A DNA stretch of 64,000 nt from Harmothoe impar (GCA_947462335.1 OX381714.1:53117800-53181799), one strand, 5' to 3'; positions 23,914 to 32,574 are shown, numbered from the stretch's first letter. The notes: a model not told the origin generated them from the letters alone. Made by a program: numbers and translations.

Positions 23914-24633
23914 ATGTCCAGTAGTAAAAGCAAACTCTTCACAGAAATTCATTTCGACGCTCGACTACAAGGACCCTTTAGTTGTATCATTAGCGGTCCG
24001 TCGGGTTGTGGAAAATCGCGCTTGGTGGATCAATTTCTGAGCGACGTGAACAATTTGGTCACGCCGCCGGTGGAAAAGACTTTTTACCATTACGGCGAGT
24101 GGCAACCTCTGTTTGAAAAAATGCAAAATCAGTACGGTGTGGAATTCAGAGAAGGTCTTCCTAGCAAAGAGTCTATAGCGGGAGACGTGGAAGTAGCAGA
24201 AGACGCTTTACGACCCCACACTCTACTGATATTGGACGATCTGATGAGCAGTTCCAATCAGCAAGTGGTAGCCGACATCTTTACTAAATACTCGCATCAC
24301 TGGAACGTGAGCGTCATATACATCACTCAGAACCTATTCCAGAAATCACCCGACTTTCGAACTATGAGTCTGAACGCTCACTACATGATCGTTTTCAAGA
24401 ACCCGCGCGACATGGGGCAAATAGCTAGTCTGTCTCGCCAGGTGTTTCCGTCCAACGCGGCGGCCCTCTCTAGTATATTTACCCATGAACTCAAGCGACC
24501 TCACTCATACCTCCTTCTGAACTTCAAGCAGTCAACACCTGACGATCTGAGAATACGCTCCTCTTTGACGTCCATACACTCTCAGCTAGTGTTCGTACCG
24601 CTAGACAAAAAAAAGAACAAGAGAAAGCAGTAG
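23914..24633 (+). CDS. FtsK/HerA-type genome-packaging ATPase
   Basis: 239 residues, starting at the ATG right after a 17-A run. Walker A is GPSGCGKS at residues 28-35 and Walker B is LLILDD at 104-109, followed by a conserved N-terminal-core pattern up to YITQNLF near 150. This is the A32/FtsK-HerA packaging ATPase found in all Polintons, adintoviruses and related double-jelly-roll viruses, which pumps DNA into the capsid. The size is normal. It opens the rightward virion cluster; the next ORF begins 8 bases after its stop, again behind an A run. Both nucleotide-binding motifs are intact. Confidence 0.9.
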   Translation: MSSSKSKLFTEIHFDARLQGPFSCIISGPSGCGKSRLVDQFLSDVNNLVTPPVEKTFYHYGEWQPLFEKMQNQYGVEFREGLPSKESIAGDVEVAEDALRPHTLLILDDLMSSSNQQVVADIFTKYSHHWNVSVIYITQNLFQKSPDFRTMSLNAHYMIVFKNPRDMGQIASLSRQVFPSNAAALSSIFTHELKRPHSYLLLNFKQSTPDDLRIRSSLTSIHSQLVFVPLDKKKNKRKQ

Positions 24634-24641
24634 CAAAAAAA

Positions 24642-24974
24642 ATGTCTTCTCATCTACTCGAAAGACACTTTGGTACTCTCAAGCACTTAGCTAAGTGCTC
24701 GCCAAAGGACTGCTCGCATCTAATAGACTCTGGAAGCGACGATCTGATCGCAGCGTTAAGTGAGATCTGTCACAATTTACTGGTAGGGAACATCCCGCTC
24801 AGCGACAAACAACTGGACAAGCTTCGAGAATCGGCTGACGTGTTGAGGGAGGTCGGCAAAAAATCTACGCCCATCAAAAAAAAGAGACGCGTCTTGGTAC
24901 AAGAGGGAGGTTTCCTCATTCCGGCTCTCATAGGGATGGCCTTACCGCTTATAAAGAGCATTCTCCGTATATGA
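24642..24974 (+). CDS. Small Polinton-conserved protein with C-terminal hydrophobic segment
   Basis: 110 residues. The helical N-terminal part (LKHLAKCSPKDCSHLI), the middle CHNLLVGNIPLSDKQLDKLR, a basic patch PIKKKRR and a hydrophobic glycine-containing tail (GGFLIPALIGMALPLI) match a small protein I recall as common next to the ATPase in animal Polintons/adintoviruses. A membrane-active or minor virion role has been suggested for such proteins; here it is inference. It is preceded by seven A's, and its TGA overlaps the next ATG as ATGA at 24971-24974, a typical reinitiation layout. Confidence 0.7.
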   Translation: MSSHLLERHFGTLKHLAKCSPKDCSHLIDSGSDDLIAALSEICHNLLVGNIPLSDKQLDKLRESADVLREVGKKSTPIKKKRRVLVQEGGFLIPALIGMALPLIKSILRI

Positions 24975-26161
24975 GACACCTCATTCGACACCTACTCGCC
25001 GACAGCACCACCACCACCACCACCACTACCGCCACCACCAGCGTCATTGCCACCGTCGTCCCCATGACGGACTCAGAGCAGCAACAACACTACAAACGTT
25101 TAGCGCTCGTGGATCCTGAGACGCTCTACAAATCATCACGAGCAGGTCTACTTCATCAAGTGCCCGCTGCTGCTGCTACTACTAGCGCTGCTACTACTGC
25201 AGTCGCTGCTGCTAGTACTTCTACTGCTCCAAACCTTCCTCCTCTTCCTGATGAGCGCACTGAAAAGAACGAGAGTTCCGCTCCTGCCACCGCCGCCCGC
25301 CTACCTGCCGACATGGCCTATTACCACAAGCAGGCAGAACAGTCCCTTCATCCCGACGCGGCCTTGCACCAGGTGCTACAGTTTATCTACAGGGACTTGG
25401 ATTTAGTGTTGAACGACCCCACTTTGGAATCGCGCGAGAAAATGTTGAAATACCGAAGGTTGTTGAATAGATTGCAATTTTTTCTCGCGAATCCCCACAA
25501 CAGCAACATCTCTTCGTCCTACTCTTCTTCGCCCCCGGCTCACCTCCGTCAGTCTGCTGAAGAGGCCAGCGCGTCCCTACTCGAGCGGTTGGTGAACCAA
25601 GTTCCCAAGAGGAATCGCACTCGGACCGTGGCGCTGTACAAACAATTGGAGAAATCCGGTGTGATCAAGTGGAACGAGGACGGTGCGGTGCGCGAGATGT
25701 CGGGTCGGAGAATACCACCTGAGCATCGCATCAACATAGTGGACTTACTGAACGACGCTGCCAGGTTCAGGAAGACGGCGCCCAGACCGGCGGGCTACTC
25801 GCCGTTCACGAAAGCGCTGCGCGAAGCAGTTCCCACAGACTCCTTGATCGGAAACCATCTGTATAAAGCGAGCGGACCTGGCCGAAGTTTGGACACACGG
25901 CTTGCTGACAGAGGTTGGAAACGACCGAGCTTCGACTCGGAAGAAAGAGAAGCAGCAGCAGCAGCAGCAGCAGTAGCAGCAGCAGACTCTTCTCTCCAGG
26001 TGGACGATCAATCCTCTAACGACGAGGAGGACGACAGTGAACTTTTCCAAACTCCGACTTCCTATAGGAGCGTGGCGAGTAAGAAAAGGAGAGGGCGCAA
26101 CCGCCTAGCGGCGAGCTCGTCGTTCACGCCCTCAACAGGCCCACCATGGGCAAACCAGTGA
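24971..26161 (+). CDS. Polinton-conserved minor virion-like protein
   Basis: 396 residues from the ATGA-overlap start; an alternative start is MTDSEQQQHY at 25061. After a Thr/Ala-rich N-terminus comes a helical region (residues ~110-175), then SGVIKWNEDGAVREMSGR, HRINIVDLLNDAARFRK and VPTDSLIGNHL. This order recalls a protein found in many animal Polintons between the ATPase and integrase or capsid genes. The C-terminus has an Ala run, an acidic stretch (SSNDEEDDSE) and a basic tail. The integrase ATG lies inside its last 16 bases. Exact role unknown; probably virion-associated. Confidence 0.65.
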   Translation: MRHLIRHLLADSTTTTTTTTATTSVIATVVPMTDSEQQQHYKRLALVDPETLYKSSRAGLLHQVPAAAATTSAATTAVAAASTSTAPNLPPLPDERTEKNESSAPATAARLPADMAYYHKQAEQSLHPDAALHQVLQFIYRDLDLVLNDPTLESREKMLKYRRLLNRLQFFLANPHNSNISSSYSSSPPAHLRQSAEEASASLLERLVNQVPKRNRTRTVALYKQLEKSGVIKWNEDGAVREMSGRRIPPEHRINIVDLLNDAARFRKTAPRPAGYSPFTKALREAVPTDSLIGNHLYKASGPGRSLDTRLADRGWKRPSFDSEEREAAAAAAAVAAADSSLQVDDQSSNDEEDDSELFQTPTSYRSVASKKRRGRNRLAASSSFTPSTGPPWANQ

Positions 26162-27282
26162 AGAGACTGACCAAGAAGGAAAAAGAAAAGAAGCGCGTAG
26201 TAGCTAGATATACCGACGTCAAAGCGCCCTCCAGTTTCACTAGCGTGACTAAACTCCAGAAACATCATTTTCGCCACCTGAACCCGGCCGTCATCCGAGA
26301 TGCTTTAGTGTCGCTGGACGCCTACACTAAACATAAACCCATTCGGAGAAAATTCGCAAGGAACAAGACTATAACCGGCGCAATCGATCAGCAGTGGCAG
26401 ATAGATCTGATGGACATGCAAGCTTTGGCGTCTCACAACGACCGCTTCCGGTACGTGGTGACGGCGATCGACGTTTTCTCTAGGTACGCGTGGGCCGTTC
26501 CCATTAAATCCAAGAGCGGCGCTGATGTCACCGAGGCCTTCCGAGAGATGACAGGCACTGGCGAGAGACGACCGCGCACTGTTCAGACAGACAAGGGGAA
26601 AGAGTTTTTGAACAAGATCTTTCAAGATCACTTGAAGAGCGAGGGCATAGAGTTCTTCACTGGCGAGAACGACGACATCAAAGCTAGTCTAGTGGAGCGC
26701 TTGAACCGCAGTCTGAAGGAGAAGCTGTGGCGTTATTTCACACACAAGCGCACGTATCGCTACGTAGACGTACTGCACCATGTAGTGTCTTCTTACAATC
26801 GCACTCACCACAAGACGTTGAAAATGGCGCCGGCTCAAGTCAGCTCGGAAAACAGCGAAACAGTTTTCTACCGACAAGATCTCCCAACTAACAAACAAAT
26901 CGACGAAATATGGAAAAAGAAGAAAAAAACAAAGACGTCCGCCGTCGACGTCATCGCTCCGGGTGACAGAGTGAGGATGTTGAGAACTAAAGGCGCCTTC
27001 GACAAAGGGTACGAGGGAAACTGGCGCGAGGAAGTGGTCGACGTTGCTAAGACGTTGGGAAGCAGAGGGTTCGAGCTGAAAGACGACAAGGGCGAGGAGA
27101 TAAAAGGCGTCTTCTACCCGGAAGAGGTTCAGAAGGTGTACAAGAGTCGTTACGACAACAACTACCTGATAGACGAGGTGTTGCGCCGCAAGACCGTCGA
27201 CGGTAAAGAGTTAGCTTTCGTACGTTGGTTAGGTTACGACGACAAGTTCAACGAGTGGATCCCCGTCAAAAAAATAACGTAG
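26146..27282 (+). CDS. Retroviral-type integrase with C-terminal chromodomain
   Basis: 378 residues behind a strong Kozak context (CCACCATGG). The rve catalytic triad is visible as D87 (WQIDLMD), D149 (VQTDKGKEF) and E184 (SLVERLNRS), with the canonical 35-residue D-E spacing. An SH3-like region follows near 265-325, then a chromodomain (residues ~333-378: DEVLRRK, VRWLGYDDKFNEWIP) that would target modified chromatin. This is the enzyme that inserts Polintons and makes the 6-bp duplication. All key residues are present. It overlaps the upstream gene by 16 bases and is followed by 19 A's and the penton gene. Confidence 0.92.
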   Translation: MGKPVKRLTKKEKEKKRVVARYTDVKAPSSFTSVTKLQKHHFRHLNPAVIRDALVSLDAYTKHKPIRRKFARNKTITGAIDQQWQIDLMDMQALASHNDRFRYVVTAIDVFSRYAWAVPIKSKSGADVTEAFREMTGTGERRPRTVQTDKGKEFLNKIFQDHLKSEGIEFFTGENDDIKASLVERLNRSLKEKLWRYFTHKRTYRYVDVLHHVVSSYNRTHHKTLKMAPAQVSSENSETVFYRQDLPTNKQIDEIWKKKKKTKTSAVDVIAPGDRVRMLRTKGAFDKGYEGNWREEVVDVAKTLGSRGFELKDDKGEEIKGVFYPEEVQKVYKSRYDNNYLIDEVLRRKTVDGKELAFVRWLGYDDKFNEWIPVKKIT

Positions 27283-27301
27283 AAAAAAAAAAAAAAAAAA
27301 A

Positions 27302-28420
27302 ATGAACATCACTCTACCTAGCAACAGCTCTATGGAGTATTATCCTGACAACAGCTTGACGTCTTTCCGAACTCACTTCGACTCGCCGCTCCTTCTGCCC
27401 GAAGCGTACGAAGCGGCTCTGACTGAGATCATCCTCCCTACAGAATGGACTAACGTGCACGACGACGACTTGATCATCGTTGTTCCTCTGCGCACCAAAG
27501 GTTCGCTAGAGGAGGCGATCCAGGTTTTAAAAGAAACTAAATTCTCCGAAGGAAAAAAACCACAGGTAGACTGGAAGAGAATGAAAAACGCGAACGGTCT
27601 GAGCAAGCTAACGTTCAGCTCAAAATTCCCGCTGAGCTGGAAGGAAGCGAGCTATGTAACGGTGGAAGAGATATCAGACACGTCGGAAGAGCAGCAATTG
27701 AAACCGGAAACAAAAAGGTTCAAGAGAGAGGTCGACTTGAGACAGACGAATGCCGTATACAAGCAGTTCTTGTCCCCGGCGGTGAAGAAGAAGACGATCA
27801 GCCATCAAGCAAGACAGATGATCGAAAAGATGGAGAAGGACATGGGAGTGCGCAGTTTCATGCCAAACATATTCGAGATACCTCCTATTTTCACCGGAAG
27901 CAACCACACCCTAATCGAGCGCTTGAGTGAGACGTTGCGAGATGACAGACTAGAGGGCGACAGCTTCTTGCTCAAACCGATGCGGATCTTATCGTACGAC
28001 GCCAAGACGAAACGCGTCACCATCAAACCGCCGAGACACTGTGCTGTCCTGCTGAGTCAGCATCTTGCATGCGTTCTAGGCTTCGGAGAGAAGACGTGTT
28101 TCGCGTCGCCGACTACCGGCGCCTACTCGATGGATGTTTACGGGGACGTGCACTCTGTGTACATATACACCGACATGATCCAGGAGAGACGTGTGGGCGA
28201 CATGCAAGTGCCGCTGTTGCGCTGCGTGGCGGTGGACAGAGGCGGAAAGCGTCGAGGTGGCGTGCAAGCTATCAGTTTTCCCCATTTGGATTATTTCCCC
28301 TTGAAATCCAAGAGGTTTACCGAGGTCGGCATCTATTTAAGAGACCGATCCGGTCATTCCATCCCATTCGGTAGAGGCGAGGTGACCGTGACACTTCATC
28401 TGAGACCTATTGAGCGCTGA
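27302..28420 (+). CDS. Penton / minor capsid protein
   Basis: 372 residues beginning MNITLPSNSSMEYYPDNSLT, the characteristic opening of the Polinton minor capsid (penton) protein, a predicted single jelly roll that fills the five-fold vertices. Other landmarks are ALTEIILPTEW near residue 40 and HCAVLLSQHLACVLGFG near 245. The ATG directly follows a 19-A run after the integrase stop. The next gene starts 11 bases after its stop. The frame is intact and of normal length. Confidence 0.85.
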   Translation: MNITLPSNSSMEYYPDNSLTSFRTHFDSPLLLPEAYEAALTEIILPTEWTNVHDDDLIIVVPLRTKGSLEEAIQVLKETKFSEGKKPQVDWKRMKNANGLSKLTFSSKFPLSWKEASYVTVEEISDTSEEQQLKPETKRFKREVDLRQTNAVYKQFLSPAVKKKTISHQARQMIEKMEKDMGVRSFMPNIFEIPPIFTGSNHTLIERLSETLRDDRLEGDSFLLKPMRILSYDAKTKRVTIKPPRHCAVLLSQHLACVLGFGEKTCFASPTTGAYSMDVYGDVHSVYIYTDMIQERRVGDMQVPLLRCVAVDRGGKRRGGVQAISFPHLDYFPLKSKRFTEVGIYLRDRSGHSIPFGRGEVTVTLHLRPIER

Positions 28421-28431
28421 AAGAGAGAAAA

Positions 28432-28857
28432 ATGATGCGTCAACGCGTTCCGTACTTTCCACCCAGGCGCACCGTCGGCAGAGGGTACAGCGATTACTAC
28501 AACGCGCAGCTGGGCAACGGCGTCAACGTGTACAGCGGGCGCTCTTTCCAGAGCGGGCACGGTTTAGGCGGCGCTCTGTTAGGTCTGATGCGCTCGGCTA
28601 CCCCGCTATTGAAGTCGGTGGGAAAAACGCTGCTCCGCGCCGGTGTGGGCGTAGCTAAAGATGTGCTGGCGGGTCGGACTTTAAAGAGCAGCGTGAAAGA
28701 CCGAGGCGCAGGCGCTCTGAAGAGACTGGCGAGTACGGCGTTCTCGGGAGGAAAGACGCCTGTCGCGTCTAAGAAAGGGTCGAAACGTCGCCGGCATTCT
28801 CCTCAGACGGGCGGTGGCTCTTGCAAGAGACGTAGAGGGGATGTATTCGACCGGTAA
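28432..28857 (+). CDS. pVI/pX-like minor core protein
   Basis: 141 residues. A GHGLGGALLGLMRSATPLLK amphipathic segment lies near residues 42-61, followed by a KSSVKDRGAGALKRLA segment and a basic tail with KRRRHS and CKRRRGD. This matches the adenovirus pVI/pX-like proteins reported in adintoviruses, thought to be membrane-active and/or DNA-condensing. It is preceded by GAGAGAAAA and lies between penton and major capsid genes, the usual place. The basic tail may be a nuclear localisation signal. Confidence 0.7.
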   Translation: MMRQRVPYFPPRRTVGRGYSDYYNAQLGNGVNVYSGRSFQSGHGLGGALLGLMRSATPLLKSVGKTLLRAGVGVAKDVLAGRTLKSSVKDRGAGALKRLASTAFSGGKTPVASKKGSKRRRHSPQTGGGSCKRRRGDVFDR

Positions 28858-28872
28858 GCGCCTAGGCGTTCA

Positions 28873-28888
28873 GGTATAAATAAAAAGA
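28873..28888 (+). promoter_or_regulatory. TATA-type promoter of major capsid gene
   Basis: GGTATAAATAAAAAGA, about 50-60 bases before the capsid ATG. It shares its core with the motif at 23786, suggesting a common late-type promoter. A GC-rich leader follows. Confidence 0.6.
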
Positions 28889-28936
28889 CTGGAGGCGGCC
28901 GGCGTCAGTCTGTCGGCCGCATGAAGAGAGAACACA

Positions 28937-30241
28937 ATGGCTTACGTACACGAGAGCAGTAACGAGTGCGCGCTCTCTGAGCTCGACCTGCACACCGTAG
29001 CGCCGACTCAGACTACTATCTTAAAGTCGTCTTTCCTGGGGATAGAAACAAAAAACTCTTTAGAGGATGGAGGTAACATAAATTTCACCATCAACAAGTC
29101 GCAAGAGTACACAGACCTGAACGAGAATTACCTTCATCTGGAATGTCAAGTGCTAAAGGACGGAGCGGCGATCGAGGACACCGACGCGGTAGCTCCGGTG
29201 AACAACTTGGCTCACTCGCTCTTCAAAGACGTCCAAGTCTCCATCGGCGGTTTCAAAGTGTCTGGCAACACCGAGACCTACCCTTACCGAGCTTACTTGG
29301 AAGGGTTACTCAACTACAACAAAGACGTGAAGGACGGCGTCATGAGCGCCCAGGGGTGGCATGAAGATACGCCCGGTCAGTTTGACACGTTGACTGACGC
29401 GAATGCGGGGTACAAAGCGCGCAAGAAGCTAATCTCCAACAAGCGCTTTTCGCTGATGGCGCGACTGCACTTTGACCTGGCTCATCAACCGAAGCTCATC
29501 GTTGGAGAGACAGAAATCAATCTCACTCTGAAACAAGCGGCGCCCTCTTTCTATCTGATGTGCGCCGCTGACGGAGGCTACAGCTTGAAGATCTACAAAG
29601 CAAAGCTCTACGTGCGACGCGTGCTGGTGGCGGACGCTGTAGCGGAAACGCACGAGAGAGCGGTGATAGAACACGGGCCCTTCGACTACCCGGTGAACAG
29701 AGTGGAGGTGACGACCTACGCCATCCCTCAAGGTAACAGAGATCACAGCTACACGCACTCCAACACAGGCCAGCTTCCCAAGTCGATGATGATTTGCTTC
29801 CTTGACCACGACGCCTTCAACGGTAGCTACACCAAGAACCCGTTCGAGATGAAGCATTACGACATCAGCTCGCTTCAAGTGATAGTGAACGATCAGAAAG
29901 TGCCAAACGACGCCTACGTGCCCGACTTTAAGACCAAAGCGGCCGTGAGAGAGTACTTGGCGCTACACACGGAAACGGGGATGTACGAGGGTGCGCGCTC
30001 CTGCGGTATTTCATACGATCAATTCCTGAACGGTTACACGGTGTTCCCCCTCGACTTAACCCCAGACAGATCGCACGACTGGTGTCGCGTGAACCTTATA
30101 AGAGCGGGTCAGCTGAGGGTGGAAGTCAGTTTCCGCTCGGCGCTACAAGCGACAACAACGGTGCTACTCTACTTGGTGTACGACAACGTCGTCGAGCTGA
30201 CCCGAGATCGACACCCCGTCACCGACTACCACATGAACTGA
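28937..30241 (+). CDS. Major capsid protein (double jelly roll hexon)
   Basis: 434 residues. The start MAYVHESSNECALSELDL and segments NYLHLECQVLKDG, NNLAHSLFKDVQVSIGG, YRAYLEGLLNYN, FSLMARLHFDL and YDQFLNGYTVFPLDLTPD are typical of Polinton major capsid proteins, the hexon equivalent forming pseudo-hexameric capsomers. The frame is complete with no breaks. It has its own TATA element at 28873 and is followed 29 bases later by the protease. A complete MCP plus penton, ATPase and protease is the basis for regarding Polintons as endogenous viruses. Confidence 0.9.
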   Translation: MAYVHESSNECALSELDLHTVAPTQTTILKSSFLGIETKNSLEDGGNINFTINKSQEYTDLNENYLHLECQVLKDGAAIEDTDAVAPVNNLAHSLFKDVQVSIGGFKVSGNTETYPYRAYLEGLLNYNKDVKDGVMSAQGWHEDTPGQFDTLTDANAGYKARKKLISNKRFSLMARLHFDLAHQPKLIVGETEINLTLKQAAPSFYLMCAADGGYSLKIYKAKLYVRRVLVADAVAETHERAVIEHGPFDYPVNRVEVTTYAIPQGNRDHSYTHSNTGQLPKSMMICFLDHDAFNGSYTKNPFEMKHYDISSLQVIVNDQKVPNDAYVPDFKTKAAVREYLALHTETGMYEGARSCGISYDQFLNGYTVFPLDLTPDRSHDWCRVNLIRAGQLRVEVSFRSALQATTTVLLYLVYDNVVELTRDRHPVTDYHMN

Positions 30242-30270
30242 AGACAAGACGGCGGTACTTGGCGTATCGT

Positions 30271-30618
30271 ATGAACACGCTTGAAATAAGCAGAGTGTTG
30301 AAGGAAAACGTTCACACAAAACATCGTTTCCTGGGCGTTTTCTCTTGTGACACTATTCCGAAGCACCCTATCAAAGACACTTGTTTCGTGAGCAACACAG
30401 ATCCGCAACATTTACCAGGTCAGCATTGGGTGGCGTTTTACGTGTCGAGCACGGGTGAAGTGTACTACTTTGATTCCTTCGGCTTACCGCCGCTGAGTGC
30501 GGAGTTCTTGTCTTTCGTGGAACGCTCTGCTCCGTTCAAGTGGCAAAGAAACCGCATTCAACTACAAGACACTTCTGCTGACACCTGTGGACCTCATTGC
30601 GTTCATTTCCCCAATTGA
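30271..30618 (+). CDS. Adenain-like cysteine protease, short C-terminus
   Basis: 115 residues from the first in-frame ATG after the capsid stop. The C5/Ulp1-type catalytic order is visible: His52 (GQHWVAF), Asp68 (YYFDSFG), Gln99 (IQLQD) and Cys106 (DTCGPHC). In adenoviruses and adintoviruses this enzyme cleaves pVI/pX and other virion precursors. The family usually continues well past the catalytic cysteine; here a stop follows five residues after the second Cys (CVHFPN). Whether this is a truncating mutation or a natural short form cannot be told from one copy. Immediate neighbours are the capsid gene and a small Cys-rich ORF starting 3 bases later. Confidence 0.8.
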   Translation: MNTLEISRVLKENVHTKHRFLGVFSCDTIPKHPIKDTCFVSNTDPQHLPGQHWVAFYVSSTGEVYYFDSFGLPPLSAEFLSFVERSAPFKWQRNRIQLQDTSADTCGPHCVHFPN

Positions 30619-30621
30619 AGC

Positions 30622-30921
30622 ATGTCGAACAAGAAACCCCAAGAAGTGCGTCATGCGCATGAGCAAAATCCCAAAGCTGAGCGACCGGGCCGTGAGTCAG
30701 AAGCTATCGATGATGCTGTTGTGACGGGTTGTTGCGATGGCGGCCGTTTCATGGAGGCAAAGATTCTCTGCCTTGCCGAAATGGTGTTGGATTTATCCAA
30801 AGTCGTGCAATGTCTATTGGAGAGAAGTCGTCCGGGGTGTGGTGGTGCGAGTGACGGCGGCGTGAGACTTTGCGGCCTGTTGAGTTGCTGCAAATCGAAG
30901 AAGCAAGCTAAAAAAGCATAA
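30622..30921 (+). CDS. Small Cys-rich orphan protein
   Basis: 99 residues starting three bases after the protease stop. The N-terminal half is charged (EQNPKAERPGRESEA). The middle is a predicted helix (FMEAKILCLAEMVLDLSKVV), and the tail has CGLLSCCKSKKQAKKA, cysteines next to a lysine cluster. I do not recognise it. AATAAA at 30951 and 30957, the likely poly(A) signal for the cluster, follows before the right terminal repeat. Confidence 0.5.
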   Translation: MSNKKPQEVRHAHEQNPKAERPGRESEAIDDAVVTGCCDGGRFMEAKILCLAEMVLDLSKVVQCLLERSRPGCGGASDGGVRLCGLLSCCKSKKQAKKA

Positions 30922-30947
30922 ACTTGTGTGTTTTTTCTGATTGAAAT

Positions 30948-30963
30948 GAAAATAAAGAATAAA
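30948..30963 (+). terminator. Poly(A) signals of the virion gene cluster
   Basis: Two AATAAA hexamers within 12 bases, just after the last rightward ORF and about 25 bases before the terminal repeat. Confidence 0.5.
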
Positions 30964-30983
30964 ATGAAAAGAAAAGAAATTAT

Positions 30984-31423
30984 CTTGTTGTGTTTTTATT
31001 TCTATATATAAGTTACATAACTTTTTTTTGTTTGTTTGTTTACAAACAGTCACGTGTCACGTGGTGTTGTTTACAAACAAGAAAGCCACGTGGTGTTGTT
31101 TACAAACAAACCCTAAGTAGGTCACGTTACCCTAGTTACCAGAATGCCGGCTTCTGATTGGCTGAGCCTAAGTAGGTCACGTGACGTAAGTAGGTCACGT
31201 TACCATGGTTACCAGAATGCCGGCCTCTGATTGGCTGAGAGCTTCTAAGTAGGTCAGTAGGTCACCCAGAATGCTGGCTTCTGATTGGCTGAGAGCCCTA
31301 AGTAGGTCACGTTACCATGGCAACGGGTCACGTGACCAAATGGAGGCCTCTGATTGGCTGCATGTCGATTGAGTAATAAACAGTACTTAACTATAGTCCC
31401 GTTCCGATACATACTATACTACT
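30984..31423. repeat. Polinton 1 right terminal inverted repeat
   Basis: Inverse copy of 20904-21323, slightly longer because of a T/TTTG-rich insertion near 31020. It ends CATACTATACTACT and is followed by the target duplication. Confidence 0.9.
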
Positions 31424-31429
31424 AGTACA
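31424..31429. other. Polinton target site duplication, right
   Basis: AGTACA, identical to 20898-20903. Confidence 0.85.
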
Positions 31430-31983
31430 TTTTCATATTTTCATGGTAGAACACCAAATAAGATTAATAATATTTGATATATATTGTATCAAGGTCATAA
31501 ATATTAATACTCCATTATTTGTAGGATGATGAAAACCAATTGGAAATTGGTGTCCGACTTTAGGTGAAATTGAAGCACCTCTTTTAAAGGGTCTCATTTA
31601 TTTATTTACTGTAGATATTCTTATGTATTTTCTATTATAGAATCCAAAATATATAAGGCTTATTGCCTAGGTCTTATATAGATAGCCCAGCTATCCATAA
31701 TCCTCAAAATATAGCATGAGAACAAAGGTGTCTGACATGTGGTACTATAGTAATCCAGACATTGCCCACCAGCTCCTCAAAGCAAAACAGGGCCACTTGA
31801 AGGTATCATTACACATGTATACATTATGTTTGGATACTTGGTTTCACTTTTAGCTTCAAGGAGAACACTTGGATTTTACTTCCCCATTCATACACATACA
31901 TAGACATAGGCATTGTTATGAAAATATAGGCCTAAAAGTGTCCGACTTAAGGTGTGTCTCCGTCTTTGGGTGAATCTACCCTA

Positions 31984-32345
31984 ACCAGATCGTCCAGAAC
32001 ACATTGTATTGACAACTACCATCAGACACAGTCGTGCTCTCATCGGCTGAGATGAACTGCTCTCGATCTCTGTGCTCTATTTTCATGCCTTTTGCCAAAA
32101 TTTTATCATTTATCCCTGGCCAAGTACTCCGCTGGTAGGCTGTTATACTAGACCAATGCAGAACGAAAGGGTGACCTTTTCATGATAAAGTTTATATTGG
32201 TTTTACCAGTCTCGTCATTGTGTGTAATGGCTATATCCTGTGAATATCTCATATCATGAGATTCACAGGACAATTGTCTTTCAAAAGGTATATATTAGAA
32301 TGCATAATTTTGAGGTTATATTTATGCACTTCTCGGTCACAATTC
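31984..32345. repeat. Third copy of actin-array spacer (right piece)
   Basis: Resumes homology to 15580-15945, for example TTGTATTGACAACTACCATC and GACCAATGCAG...GGTGAC. This shows that the MITE and Polinton were inserted into a pre-existing spacer copy. Homology fades near 32345, and no actin exon follows. Confidence 0.7.
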
Positions 32346-32574
32346 AGAAATGTTCAAAGCTTTTATTGACAACCTTTCTGAGAAGTCACACTTTCTTGCT
32401 GCCTTGGGTTATGGGGAGAAGTATGTTATTACCGACTGCAATTTTTCGACCACACTGTTAGAAGTAAGTAGTGTTCCTGTACAGCAACTATTTGGGGCAA
32501 CTTTGGTTCCAGTAAATTCTGCTGTAGACCTACAGTAGAATCTACTGTAGACGCAGACCTGAGTTCTAAAAAGG

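Larger units (their letters stand above)
20904..31423. mobile_element. Polinton/Maverick element 1 (adintovirus-like), PolB-less
   Basis: A 10,520-bp element with inverted ends beginning AGTAGTATAGTATG, a 6-bp target duplication and the virion gene set: packaging ATPase, conserved minor proteins, D,D-35-E integrase with chromodomain, penton, pVI/pX-like protein, major capsid and a C5-type protease. Full Polintons are usually 15-20 kb and encode protein-primed PolB. No frame here has polymerase motifs, and only 89 bp separate the left repeat from the alanine-rich gene, where PolB would be expected. GC content and codon use are higher than in the flanks. Frames are intact apart from a short protease, so insertion is probably recent. 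Confidence 0.95.
20468..31981. mobile_element. GGGTAGATTCACC MITE split by the Polinton
   Basis: The outer ends GGGTAGATTCACC (20468) and GGTGAATCTACCC (31981) are perfect 13-base inverted repeats flanked by TA. The MITE proper is 20468-20903 plus 31430-31981, about 1 kb; the Polinton sits between the two parts. Sub-terminal GTCCGAC/GTCGGAC motifs repeat inside. A second family member of 397 bp is at 58379-58775. No transposase is encoded. Confidence 0.8.
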
